Below, piece by piece: positions 16,363 through 24,603 of a stretch of 64,000 bases of DNA. The DNA lies in contig CAYYPW010000028.1 in the NCBI GenBank assembly GCA_964473645.1, positions 1 to 64,000 of the forward strand, written 5' to 3'. A program made the translations under genes and the position numbers. Origin of the DNA: HdN1 sp964473645 (GTDB lineage Bacteria > Pseudomonadota > Gammaproteobacteria > Pseudomonadales > Ketobacteraceae). The first letter of the stretch is position 1; every line of letters begins with the position of its first letter. Under the pieces are notes generated by a model that made no database searches, was not told the DNA's origin, and worked only from the letters and a program-made list of their open reading frames with translations.

Positions 16363-16948
16363 ATTTACCCATCAACAACGTTTACGTCTGAAAGCAGAAG
16401 GCAGGCTCAAAAATGGTACAGCGGCCATCGGCAAAGGATTTACGCTTGGCGTAGATGCGTTGGCGGTGCTGTATCAGTTAGCGAGTTCACCTGAAAGTGC
16501 CGCTGAGGGGCTTAAATTGTTGCATGAATTGCAAACCCACCAGGTTGAACTGGATTTGCAGAACGAGCAGCTTGCCGCTAATGAGCATGATATCGCACAG
16601 AGTTTTTCCTATTATCAGGCGCTGTTCGATTTTGCCCCCATTGGCTATTTTGTTGCCGGCCTCGATGGACAAATTCTGGAAAGCAATCTGGCTTGCGCCG
16701 AATTGTTTGATGTGGAATCGAACGAATTTAGTGGTCGTCATTTCGATAGTTTGCTGAAACCTGAAAGTCGTTCGACGTTTTTCAGGCTGTTGAAGCGATT
16801 GCTGGAACTGGGCACCAGTACCTCATGTGTGGTGCAATCTGATCTCGCTTTTGGTTGTCGTTCCCTGCAGGTGAATGCGCGTGTGGCCCCCGGTGGTCAG
16901 CACCTGTTGATTCTGGTGTCGGAGGTTGATCCATCGATGAATGCTTGA
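16343..16948 (+). CDS. Stand-alone PAS-domain protein
   Basis: The 201-residue protein begins with a helical segment including LLHELQTHQVELDLQNEQL, a heptad-rich linker commonly found before PAS domains in sensor kinases. A PAS fold follows (YYQALFDFAPIGYFVAGLDG, then ESNLACAELFDV). There is no kinase, cyclase or other output domain. It is a soluble sensor or adaptor and may act through the adjacent CheB-CheR-PAS fusion, whose own C-terminal PAS carries a similar coiled-coil linker. The start has AGAGAG about 6 nt upstream. Confidence 0.8.
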   Translation: MSYLPTEFTHQQRLRLKAEGRLKNGTAAIGKGFTLGVDALAVLYQLASSPESAAEGLKLLHELQTHQVELDLQNEQLAANEHDIAQSFSYYQALFDFAPIGYFVAGLDGQILESNLACAELFDVESNEFSGRHFDSLLKPESRSTFFRLLKRLLELGTSTSCVVQSDLAFGCRSLQVNARVAPGGQHLLILVSEVDPSMNA

Positions 16949-17026
16949 TCAACCCCTGGGGGTTACCGCTATGCTATGGCTTCCCAGGCTGGCCAAGAGT
17001 GTGTCCCCATGGTTTACCCTTCGTGT

Positions 17027-19645
17027 ATGGATTCAACGCAACCGTCGACATCAACGCGCATAGTTGGTATCGGCGCCTCTGCGGGTGGATTGATCGCGCT
17101 TGAGCAGTTTCTGGCGAAAACGCCCGCTGATAGCGGCTTGGCCTATGTCGTGGTACAACATCTCGACCCCACACAAAAGGCGTTATTGCCGGAGCTATTG
17201 CAGCGCATTACGCCCATGCCGGTGCATGAAGCCGAGCACGGGATGCGCGTGGTGCCCAATACGGTTTATGTGATTCCGCCAAACACCGAACTCAGTGTGG
17301 TGCAAGGTGTGCTGAAGCTGGCACCCCCGCTGGAGCCTCGTGGTTTGCGGTTGCCGATCAATGTGTTGTTTTCATCATTGGCGAGCGCGTTGAATGAGCG
17401 TGCGATTGCCGTGGTGCTGTCGGGCATGGGGTCTGATGGTACGTTGGGGCTGCAGGCGATCAAGGCGTTGGGCGGGTTGACCGTGGTACAGGCACCCGAG
17501 TCGGCGCAATTCGATTCGATGCCGCGCAGCGCCATTGTGGCAGCGTGCGCCGATATCGTTGACATTCCGTCGGAGTTGCCGGCCCGGATTCTTGCTTACG
17601 TTAAACGGGTACAGGCGCTTGGCGTCGCTAATGAAGAGACCGTCCTGGCGCAATCACTAACGTCACCTGTGCAGGTTGATCAACAGAAGCATACACCTCT
17701 AGAGCAGATTGTCGGACAGTTGCAGCGGCGTACCCGGCACGATTTTTCGCTTTACAAACCCAGTACCTTGCATCGGCGAATCGAGCGTCGCATGGCGATA
17801 CACGGGTTCTCATCGTTGTCACAGTATGCCGAATTTCTGGAGTTGAATTCGCAAGAGATTGACTTGCTGTTCAAGGAGCTGTTGATCGGCGTTACCAATT
17901 TTTTTCGTGATCCAGCGGTGTGGGAATTTTTGGCAGAGGTTGCCTTGCCCGAATTGCTCGCGAGGCATACAGGCGACCCTAAGCTGCGCGCATGGGTGGT
18001 CGGCTGTTCCACCGGTGAGGAGGCTTATTCTCTGGCGATGGTATTTACCGAAGTGGTGCATTACCTGCAGCAACGAAGGCAACAAGCGGTGCTCTTGCCA
18101 GTGCAAGTACCTCTGCCGGCGCTGCCGGATTTCAGTTTGCAGATTTTTGCCTCTGATTTGAGCCCGGATGCGATTGCAATGGCGCGGCGAGGCAAATACC
18201 CATTGTCGATCAACGCCAATGTGTCGCCGGAGCGACTGGCGCGTTTTTTTACCACGCATGATACACACTATCAGGTCAATCAAAGTCTGCGCGACATGGT
18301 ATTGTTTGCCCAACACGATGTAGTGCTTGATCCTCCCTTTACCAAATTGGATATGATTGCTTGTCGCAATCTGCTGATTTATTTTGATGCGTCGTTACAG
18401 CGCAGACTGCTGCCTTTATTTCACTATAGCCTGCGCCCAGGTGGCCTATTGTTATTGGGCAGCTCTGAAACGGTTGGGCGTTCCAGTCACCTGTTCAATG
18501 CGATCCAGTCAAAATTGCGACTGTATTTGCGACAGGAGCAAGTATCGAAAGCGGGCCCTGAATTTCTGTTGTCTTCATTTCCGCCGTTATCGCGACCCAT
18601 TAAGGAATACCCTGTGACGCCTCCTCATGTTCCCACTCAAGCTGCCAATAATCTGCAAGCGGCTGCTGATCAAGTCTTGTTGCAGGTGTATGCGCCTGCA
18701 GCGGTAGTGGTTGGCAGTGACGGCGATATTGTGTATATCAGCGGGCGGACAGGTAAATACCTGGAACCCGCTGCCGGCAAGGCCAACTGGAATTTTCATG
18801 CCATGGCACGCGAAGGCTTGCGTGCGCCGCTGTTTCATGCGCTGAAGCAAGCTGCATTACAGAGTGAACCCATGCATCTGCATGGCCTGCAAATTCCGTC
18901 GCCCAATGGCGTACATGTCGTCGATGTTACCGTGCAGGCCCTGCGCGAACCGGTTGCCCTGCAGGGCATGACCATGGTCGTATTTCATGATGTGGCTCCG
19001 CCGTCGAGTGGACGCGGGCGCCGCAAGTCAAAAGGCAGTCTGGATTCCCCTTATGCGGCTGAACTGCAGCAATACCGTGACGAGATCCAGGCCTTGCGTG
19101 AGGAAGCGCGTGCATCCCGCGAGGAATTGCAGTCATCGAATGAAGAATTGCAATCGACCAACGAAGAACTGCAGTCAACCAACGAGGAACTGACCACCTC
19201 GCGCGAAGAAATGCAATCCATGAATGAGGAATTGCAAACCATCAATAGCGAATTGCAGACCAAACTGGATGATCTCGCCCTTGCACAGAGTGACATGCAG
19301 AACGTGCTCAACAGCATTGAAATTGCGATTTTGTTTTTGGATCAGAATCTGAACGTTCGACGTTATACCGATCGTGCGGCAAAAATAATAAATCTCCGTG
19401 AAAGCGATGTTGGGCGACCGCTCAGCGATTTAACCACCAGCTTGCAATATCCCAAATTGCACGAGGATGCGCTCGAAACGTTACGCACACTTGCCTTTTC
19501 AGAAAAACAGGTGCCTGCCAGTGATAATCGTTGGTTCACCGTGCGTATTATGCCGTATCGTCGACTGGATAATGTGATTGATGGTGTTGTAATAACTTTG
19601 CTGGATATTACTGAGGCAAAAAAAATATCGCCTTCTGCGCGCTAG
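17027..19645 (+). CDS. CheB-CheR fusion protein with C-terminal coiled coil and PAS domain
   Basis: The 872-residue product joins a CheB methylesterase domain (IVGIGASAGG, QHLDP, GMGSDGT: the Ser-His-Asp triad) to a CheR methyltransferase domain. CheR marks are RRIERRM, GVTNFFRDPAV, the SAM-binding GCSTGEEAYSLAM and MIACRNLLIYF. A coiled coil of SNEELQSTNEELQ repeats and a PAS domain (QNVLNSIEIAILFLD) follow. Such fusions modify or sense outside classical chemotaxis, usually with a histidine kinase that is absent here. There are no MCP, CheA or CheW genes nearby. ATG 17027 puts 11 residues before the CheB motif, as in homologues; ATGs at 17009 and 16976 are alternatives with poor ribosome sites. 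Confidence 0.9.
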   Translation: MDSTQPSTSTRIVGIGASAGGLIALEQFLAKTPADSGLAYVVVQHLDPTQKALLPELLQRITPMPVHEAEHGMRVVPNTVYVIPPNTELSVVQGVLKLAPPLEPRGLRLPINVLFSSLASALNERAIAVVLSGMGSDGTLGLQAIKALGGLTVVQAPESAQFDSMPRSAIVAACADIVDIPSELPARILAYVKRVQALGVANEETVLAQSLTSPVQVDQQKHTPLEQIVGQLQRRTRHDFSLYKPSTLHRRIERRMAIHGFSSLSQYAEFLELNSQEIDLLFKELLIGVTNFFRDPAVWEFLAEVALPELLARHTGDPKLRAWVVGCSTGEEAYSLAMVFTEVVHYLQQRRQQAVLLPVQVPLPALPDFSLQIFASDLSPDAIAMARRGKYPLSINANVSPERLARFFTTHDTHYQVNQSLRDMVLFAQHDVVLDPPFTKLDMIACRNLLIYFDASLQRRLLPLFHYSLRPGGLLLLGSSETVGRSSHLFNAIQSKLRLYLRQEQVSKAGPEFLLSSFPPLSRPIKEYPVTPPHVPTQAANNLQAAADQVLLQVYAPAAVVVGSDGDIVYISGRTGKYLEPAAGKANWNFHAMAREGLRAPLFHALKQAALQSEPMHLHGLQIPSPNGVHVVDVTVQALREPVALQGMTMVVFHDVAPPSSGRGRRKSKGSLDSPYAAELQQYRDEIQALREEARASREELQSSNEELQSTNEELQSTNEELTTSREEMQSMNEELQTINSELQTKLDDLALAQSDMQNVLNSIEIAILFLDQNLNVRRYTDRAAKIINLRESDVGRPLSDLTTSLQYPKLHEDALETLRTLAFSEKQVPASDNRWFTVRIMPYRRLDNVIDGVVITLLDITEAKKISPSAR

Positions 19646-19698
19646 CGCTCAGTTATGCAGCGCCAGGCGCAGGAGTGTGAGCGGAGACGCACGCATCA

Positions 19699-20040
19699 TC
19701 ACTTGTAACGGATTTGCTGAGGGCCGCGACGGTGTTCAATCTGGTCGCAGTAGTGATTGGCCGCTGTTGCAAGTGCCAACACCATTCGAGTGAGCAGCAT
19801 GCGTACTATGATTGCGCGACCGGACTCTGGCTCGGCCAGCAATGCTACCAATTGCGTGACAAGGCGAGCTGCAAGTTCAGGTTGATGGATCAGAATACGC
19901 ATCGTCACGCTACGCGGAAATTCACTGTCAACGCTATCAATCGGTTTGATTTGTTGTGAAATCTCACCACGCTGTGCTGCCAGCTTTTCGCATAACGCCA
20001 AACGTTGGTCGGCGAGCGTGGTGTGATTAAGCGGATTCAT
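19699..20040 (-). CDS. YqjK-like small protein
   Basis: This 113-residue protein is the third gene of a YqjD-YqjE-YqjK-type set. It has an Arg/Leu/Gln-rich N-terminus (LADQRLALCEKLAAQRGEI) and a helical C-terminal half with moderate hydrophobicity (RMLLTRMVLALATAANHY). ATG 20040 is chosen because AGGAG lies 5 nt upstream; the start lies inside the end of the YqjE-like gene, with a 14-nt overlap. Gene order and size support the name more than sequence does. The molecular role is unknown. Confidence 0.6.
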   Translation of the reverse strand: MNPLNHTTLADQRLALCEKLAAQRGEISQQIKPIDSVDSEFPRSVTMRILIHQPELAARLVTQLVALLAEPESGRAIIVRMLLTRMVLALATAANHYCDQIEHRRGPQQIRYK

Positions 20041-20509
20041 GGTCTCTCCTGGGTAAAGCAAGCCTGAGTGCTGCCAGGTCAGCCGCAATTTCTCGTCGTG
20101 TTGCAGCAAACGATTGTGCACTTCTGCTTGAATGCTGCTGAAAGCGATAGGCTGCTACGCCAGTACCCGCAGCAAATACCAGCATCAGTGCCAGCAGTGC
20201 AAGCGTTCGATACTCGGTGTCCCAGCTCAACGACAGCACTAATACGCCAGCAAACAGCATGACGCACAACAAACAAGCCAACCCCATTAAGGTGGCTAAA
20301 TGCATCTTCAGCAGTCGGTTTTTTTCTTCCGCCCATTCGATTTTGACCAGTGCAGCGTGCAAGGCCGCTTGTGTCAATAGCGAATGGCCGGAGGTGTCGA
20401 GCAACTCAATGATGTCTGCCCAGTGCACGGCAGGAGGTTTGGTTGTGGCTGGAGTGTCCTGCCGGGAATACGACGTCTCTGGTGTCTGCGCATTGTCATG
20501 CTGCATCAT
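20027..20509 (-). CDS. YqjE-like membrane protein (holin-X superfamily fold)
   Basis: The 160-residue product has two strong membrane helices (MGLACLLCVMLFAGVLVLSL and LLALMLVFAAGTGVAAY) flanked by charged helices, the layout of YqjE (phage holin family 6 or Actinobacterial Holin-X in domain databases). The holin name reflects the fold, not phage origin; nothing viral surrounds it. It lies 18 bp after the DUF883 gene and overlaps the YqjK-like gene. E. coli keeps the same order. It is probably involved in inner-membrane stress or stationary-phase physiology. Confidence 0.72.
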   Translation of the reverse strand: MMQHDNAQTPETSYSRQDTPATTKPPAVHWADIIELLDTSGHSLLTQAALHAALVKIEWAEEKNRLLKMHLATLMGLACLLCVMLFAGVLVLSLSWDTEYRTLALLALMLVFAAGTGVAAYRFQQHSSRSAQSFAATRREIAADLAALRLALPRRDHESA

Positions 20510-20527
20510 GATGACAATAATCCGTGT

Positions 20528-20902
20528 TTAACTGCGGCGGGCCAGCAAAAAACCGACCAGTAAGCCGACAGCCGCCCCTGTACCAATGGCCTGCCACGGT
20601 TGCTGATGCACGTAGTTGTTTGTCGCACTGGCGCCATGGCGAGCTTGCTCGGCAATTTCCCCACCCAGTTCCTCCACTGATTTTTTTGCGGAATCAATGC
20701 GTTGATTGAGTTTGGCTTTCGCCAGATTTAATTCGTCGCCAGTGAGCGAGGTTGCTTCTTTGATCAGATCCTCCATGTCAGCGATAAAATTGTGAAATTC
20801 ACCGGATACATTCCCACCTGCTTCTTTTTTGGCAGCAAGCGTATGCTTCGAACTTGAATGGGCATTTTCTATAGCGTCTTTTACGTTGGCGTGGATATTC
20901 AT
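20528..20902 (-). CDS. DUF883/ElaB/YqjD-family membrane-anchored protein
   Basis: The 124-residue protein has a long amphipathic helical region (DLIKEATSLTGDELNLAKAK and SAKKSVEELGGEIAEQA) and a C-terminal anchor (QPWQAIGTGAAVGLLVGFLLA) ending in RRS. This is the YqjD/ElaB pattern; E. coli members are tail-anchored in the inner membrane and bind stationary-phase ribosomes. ATG 20902 has AGGA 7 nt upstream. A GTGCG-N4-CGMAC-type palindrome lies 87 nt upstream, with TATTCT placed as a -10 box 29.5 bp from its centre. This is the first gene of a three-gene operon. Confidence 0.85.
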   Translation of the reverse strand: MNIHANVKDAIENAHSSSKHTLAAKKEAGGNVSGEFHNFIADMEDLIKEATSLTGDELNLAKAKLNQRIDSAKKSVEELGGEIAEQARHGASATNNYVHQQPWQAIGTGAAVGLLVGFLLARRS

Positions 20903-20989
20903 GATAAATTCCTGATGAGCGTTGCTGATTGCTGCCTGTGGTTGGCAGCATTTCATGAATAGAGAATAGCCCCGTGTGCTCATCGGGTC

Positions 20990-21005
20990 TGTGCGTCAAC
21001 GAACA
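20990..21005. promoter_or_regulatory. Palindromic operator copy A (upstream of the DUF883 operon)
   Basis: TGTGCGTCAACGAACA is a near-perfect inverted repeat (TGTGCGT/ACGAACA, one mismatch). It is centred 29.5 bp upstream of a TATTCT hexamer on the reverse strand, i.e. near -41.5, the class II activator position used by CRP/FNR proteins. It shares GTGCG-N4-CGMAC with the sites at 23699, 26997 and 27108. Confidence 0.6.
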
Positions 21006-21025
21006 CTATATTTCAACGCAATTTG

Positions 21026-22012
21026 TCATAGCAAATCGGTTAGCAACACGCCCACGCCAATACGCTGATGGCGATAGTTGTAGTCAATCAGGCTTTCACC
21101 ATAACCGTTAAAATACTGTGCAAATCCCCGCAAACGTCCACCCAGTGGAAAGCTGATGCCAAACTCAACAGCGCTGCGATTGTCGGAACGTAAGTTGTTG
21201 CGCACCAAGGTTGAATACTGAAACTGTCGATACTCCACCACGGCTTGAATATCAAAGTAACCCATGTAATCATCAATGTCCGGATTGTCGTCACCTTGTG
21301 TGTCCAGTTCGTTTTTCTTTTTGTCTTCCGGTATTCGATACCAGGGGCGAAAGCTCACCAGATAGCTGTCTTTTGCATAGAAAAATTGCGTATAAACGCG
21401 GTTCCAACTGCGGCTTTGTGAATAAGCGCCCCCATTGGATTGGTGCTCGATTCCTAGCCGCGCCGCTGCTCCTCTGCCTTCATCCGATACGCCTGATGGC
21501 ATGGTGTAAAATAATTCGGGTTGATAATTGATTTCACGAAACGATGCAGAGGTTTCGCTGTTGTAGATTTGCCAGAACGATAGCATGGTGAAACCAAAAT
21601 AGAGGCTGTCACCCTCGATCAGCAAGTCGTCTTCCAGAATCGGCACTTTGAAGCTGATCTGGATTTTGGCTTCCTGGTTGTCGAGGTGGTCGTCGTTTTG
21701 CAGTGGGTAGGAGGCGTCGTTGGGGGCCTTCATGTAGGTATAGGGCAATAGATAGTTTTGTTTGTGGGCGGTAATGACCGTGGGATTCCATTCGGTGCGC
21801 TTTTCCATTTGCAGGCGCTTGATGGCGGTGGGGATGAGATCGGGTGATGGTTGTGGGCTATGCTTCAATTCGCACTCGGATTGAATTTCACCGACGGTGA
21901 GGGTTGGGCCAGCGGTTTTTACTCTTTCCTGCATACAGCGCTCGAGCGTTTTTGCTGCGAGCGCTGGGGATATGGCCATGAGCAGGAGTGCTGTCAGAAA
22001 TCGAATATGCAT
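21026..22012 (-). CDS. pldA: Outer-membrane phospholipase A1
   Basis: OMPLA hydrolyses phospholipids that reach the outer leaflet of the outer membrane. The 328-residue product has a signal peptide (LTALLLMAISPALAAK), then a roughly 80-residue N-terminal extension, then the barrel. The catalytic set is visible: GIEHQSNG gives His-x-Ser, and the Asn in SRSWNRVYTQ completes the Ser-His-Asn triad of E. coli PldA. The C-terminus has YGESLIDYNYRHQRIGVG, a family hallmark. It is longer than E. coli PldA (289 residues) because of the cysteine-containing N-terminal segment. Transcribed on its own or read through from upstream BON; 73 bp separate them. Confidence 0.93.
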   Translation of the reverse strand: MHIRFLTALLLMAISPALAAKTLERCMQERVKTAGPTLTVGEIQSECELKHSPQPSPDLIPTAIKRLQMEKRTEWNPTVITAHKQNYLLPYTYMKAPNDASYPLQNDDHLDNQEAKIQISFKVPILEDDLLIEGDSLYFGFTMLSFWQIYNSETSASFREINYQPELFYTMPSGVSDEGRGAAARLGIEHQSNGGAYSQSRSWNRVYTQFFYAKDSYLVSFRPWYRIPEDKKKNELDTQGDDNPDIDDYMGYFDIQAVVEYRQFQYSTLVRNNLRSDNRSAVEFGISFPLGGRLRGFAQYFNGYGESLIDYNYRHQRIGVGVLLTDLL

Positions 22013-22032
22013 AGTGTTCCCTCCCAGGACTA

Positions 22033-22062
22033 TTGGCGCTTTGCTTGAGGCAACAGCGCCAA
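22033..22062 (-). terminator. Hairpin between the BON-domain gene and pldA
   Basis: TTGGCGCT (22033-22040) pairs exactly with AGCGCCAA (22055-22062) around a 14-nt loop, 25 nt after the BON gene stop. There is no U-tract on the reverse strand, so termination may be weak or the hairpin may be processing-related. Confidence 0.4.
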
Positions 22063-22086
22063 ATAACGCCTTATGTGGGTGGGAGC

Positions 22087-22923
22087 TTAGAACTTGAGAT
22101 CTTTCGACTCCACATTCTTGACACCACGCACATTTTGCGCGAGTTCAACAGCCAGTGCTTGTTCTGCACCGCTGCCCAATTTACCACTCAGCGTGACGAT
22201 CCCGTTTTTGGTTGCCACCGAAATGTCAGAACCCGCCACATTGTTGGAGTACATGAAGGTGGATTTGACTTTGGTGGTGATCCAGCTATCAGAAATGCTT
22301 TGTCCCGCTGTGTTCGCAGCCATTTTGACATCATCAGACGGCGAAGTCTTGGGTTCGCTGATGGTTAGCTGATTATCGACAGTATCGACGCCTTTGGTGT
22401 TGTTGGCCAGTCGGCCTGCCAGTGCTTTGGCGTCTTCGCTTGCGGCAGTTCCGGTCAGTTTAACCGCGCCTTGCTTGGTTTCAACCTTGATGCTGCTCGC
22501 ATCAGTGTTTTTGCTCCATAGCAACTTGGATTTTACGGCGGCCGTTATACTGGCATCGTTTACCTTGTCACTGTAGCTCTGTGTAGATGCCGTTTTGGGT
22601 GGATCATAGTTTTCGTCGACCTTGATTTGATTGTCGACATCCTTGATGCCACTTACGCCCAGCGCAATCTGTTGGGCCAGTTCCTTGTTGACATCTTCGT
22701 TGACTTTGCCTGTCAGTGTGGCTTTGCCTTTGTGCACCGACACTTTTAAATCGCTGGCACGCAAGTAGGGGCTGAGTACGTAGGTGGTCCAGATTTGCGT
22801 TTCCTGGCGGGCATCAGTGAAATCCTGCGTCATTTTTTCTTCGGCAAACGCGGGGCTGCTGGTAGTCGAGAGAGCCAGCACGATGCCAGAACCGTGGATG
22901 AAATTGCGAATGCTTTTCTTCAT
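22087..22923 (-). CDS. Periplasmic protein with three BON domains (OsmY-like)
   Basis: The 278-residue product has a signal peptide (about 27 residues, ending SPAFAEE) and three BON repeats, at about residues 40-105, 120-190 and 205-278. Each has the pattern D(L/I)xVxxxxGxVxLxGxV and a conserved GV.xVxN/D motif (GVSGIKDVDNQI, GVDTVDNQL, GVRGVKNVES). E. coli OsmY has two BON domains and is induced by osmotic and stationary-phase stress; three copies are less usual. ATG 22923 has GAGA 7 nt upstream. No copy of the local GTGCG-N4-CGMAC palindrome is found in front of it. Confidence 0.9.
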   Translation of the reverse strand: MKKSIRNFIHGSGIVLALSTTSSPAFAEEKMTQDFTDARQETQIWTTYVLSPYLRASDLKVSVHKGKATLTGKVNEDVNKELAQQIALGVSGIKDVDNQIKVDENYDPPKTASTQSYSDKVNDASITAAVKSKLLWSKNTDASSIKVETKQGAVKLTGTAASEDAKALAGRLANNTKGVDTVDNQLTISEPKTSPSDDVKMAANTAGQSISDSWITTKVKSTFMYSNNVAGSDISVATKNGIVTLSGKLGSGAEQALAVELAQNVRGVKNVESKDLKF

Positions 22924-23091
22924 AATCAATTCTCACTCTAGTCAATGAATTTTTATAAATTGCGTTTCAAACGTTGCGGTAATAAACAAGATGGGCAGTG
23001 TGTACGTGGGGTGTGGAGGCAGCCGGTTGTCTGCCCCCAATAGGTCTGTGTGTTACCTGCGAAGGTTTTCTCAAGAGCGATAAGTGATGGT

Positions 23092-23616
23092 TTACTTGAC
23101 AGTGTCTTTGGCTTTCTCAAAAAAACTTTTCACCTGCTTTTCAGCTTCGTCGCGGGTGATCGCATACCGTTCCTGAACAATGCCTGCCAGTCGCTGTGCG
23201 TGGCCTTCAGATTTAAGAATTTCATCTTCGGTCAATTTGCCCCAGGCAATTTTGGCGGCCCCTACTTTTTGCTTCCAGTCACCTTTTATTTGATCCATGC
23301 TCGGTAGTGATTGTTTATGCTGTTGTGTCACTTCCTGTGGCTGGCTTTGCGGCTGCTGATGTTGCTGTGAACTCTGTTGGCGAGACGGCGATTGCTGGTT
23401 GGGCTGTTGCTGCTTTTGTCCCGGCTGCTGCCCCGGTTGTTGCGGGCTATTCTGAGGTTGATTGGGTTGTTGCACCGGCTGCCCCGGCTGTTGTTGATGC
23501 TGCGGCTGCCTTTCTGGCTGTTGTGGTTGCTGATGCGGTTGCTGCTGTTGGGGTTGAGATTGTTGGGCATTCTTGATGCTGCCTGGCTTACCTTCATTTT
23601 CGTTTGATCTGTTCAT
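23092..23616 (-). CDS. CsbD-family stress protein with long Gln/Pro-rich N-terminal region
   Basis: The C-terminal 65 residues are a CsbD domain (QIKGDWKQKVGAAKIAWGKL, then HAQRLAGIVQERYAITRDEA). Residues 10-105 are low complexity, about half glutamine and one fifth proline (stretches such as QQPQQPERQPQHQQQPGQP). CsbD proteins are normally only 60-70 residues long and are stress-induced; E. coli YjbJ is one. The tail-like extension is unusual and probably disordered. The reading frame is intact. The operator-like palindrome copy B sits 82 nt upstream. Alternative reading of the low-complexity part as non-coding is unlikely given the continuous frame and the start codon at its beginning. Confidence 0.88.
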   Translation of the reverse strand: MNRSNENEGKPGSIKNAQQSQPQQQQPHQQPQQPERQPQHQQQPGQPVQQPNQPQNSPQQPGQQPGQKQQQPNQQSPSRQQSSQQHQQPQSQPQEVTQQHKQSLPSMDQIKGDWKQKVGAAKIAWGKLTEDEILKSEGHAQRLAGIVQERYAITRDEAEKQVKSFFEKAKDTVK

Positions 23617-23698
23617 GGTGTCCTCGAATCATTCTTACACACTACGAAATTGTAGGGTGTCAGCACGATAACAATGCGCCTGATCACCCAGTGCGTCG

Positions 23699-23712
23699 GT
23701 GCGCTGTCGCAC
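23699..23712. promoter_or_regulatory. Palindromic operator copy B (upstream of the CsbD-family gene)
   Basis: GTGCGCTGTCGCAC is a perfect 5-bp inverted repeat with a 4-nt centre. It matches GTGCG-N4-CGMAC at all ten defined positions and lies 82 nt before the CsbD start. Confidence 0.6.
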
Positions 23713-23832
23713 TTATCAATGTGTGTAGACTCGCAAGCCATCTGCGAAATTTCAAGCCGCTGATTTTGATTGAAATACTTTTTTGTTTGTCTTTTTAGAA
23801 TTGCGTGCCACTCTGCCGCCGCGTTGCAAAAT

Positions 23833-24603
23833 TTAAAATTCTATTTTCTGTAGTGCCTGTGCAATTCGCGCTGCCCATATGGCAGCAGCCGTGGGTAGCT
23901 GAATTTCATTTTGACGGATTTCTAGCATTGCACAAGGCAGGCCGCGACCTTCACCATGAACGGGAAGGGTATAATCAAATTCATCTTCAACGGCGTAGGG
24001 TTGGTTATAACCAACGTTGAACAAGCCCATGACGATATCGGGATGTTGCAGCAGCGCTGCATACAATTGTTTGGCAAGCCGCTCATCGTGTCGACAGGCA
24101 ACGCCAATATGCCAGGGACGCGGGATGCCGTTCAGGTTGGCCGTGAAACTATGAATGCTGAGTAAAGCAGTTGGGTCTTTGCGTGAATTCAGTAGTTGCG
24201 CTATAGCTTCATGGTATGGGTAGAAAAAGGTAGTGACGCGACGATCGCGATCATCAGCGGTTAAATGTTCATTGCCTGGAATAGTGACACCATCGCTTTG
24301 TTCAACAATCAATTCCTTGCTGTGTAGTGGTCTATTGCAATCGATCACCAGTCTCGAATAGCCACTGAGCACCAGCGGCGCATCAATCAGCACGGACAAC
24401 ATCCTTGCTACGTCGGCGGCCCCCGAATCCCAGCTGATATGATCCGCCAGTTGCTGCGCAGTGAGTCCCAGGTTGTGCAATTTTAATGGAACGCGGTTGG
24501 ATGCGTGATCACACACGAGTACAAACAGGCTTGCGCCTGCCGCATTCACGACTTCAAACGCTGGGGGATCGGTCGCTGCTAACAGAGAACAGGGAGTTGG
24601 CAT
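23833..24603 (-). CDS. N-formylglutamate amidohydrolase family protein
   Basis: The 256-residue protein shows the family motifs FVLVCDHASNRVP, SGYSRLVIDCNRP, LLSIHSFTANLNG and EIRQNEI, which supply the metal-binding and catalytic His/Glu/Arg residues. Classical members (HutG) hydrolyse N-formyl-L-glutamate in histidine degradation, but no hut genes are near. Its start overlaps the end of the transglutaminase-like gene by 25 nt. This pairing also occurs in predicted amidoligase or peptide-modification gene sets, so hydrolysis of another amide or glutamyl conjugate is possible. Confidence 0.88.
   Translation of the reverse strand: MPTPCSLLAATDPPAFEVVNAAGASLFVLVCDHASNRVPLKLHNLGLTAQQLADHISWDSGAADVARMLSVLIDAPLVLSGYSRLVIDCNRPLHSKELIVEQSDGVTIPGNEHLTADDRDRRVTTFFYPYHEAIAQLLNSRKDPTALLSIHSFTANLNGIPRPWHIGVACRHDERLAKQLYAALLQHPDIVMGLFNVGYNQPYAVEDEFDYTLPVHGEGRGLPCAMLEIRQNEIQLPTAAAIWAARIAQALQKIEF

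Noticed and set aside
20027..20509. Phage holin
   Set aside because: The fold matches a holin-type family name, but the gene order DUF883-YqjE-YqjK and lack of any phage gene show a chromosomal YqjE.
22961..22977. Operator copy in front of the BON gene (TTGCGTTTCAAACGTTG)
   Set aside because: It is a small palindrome but matches GTGCG-N4-CGMAC at only about half of the defined positions, with the wrong spacing.
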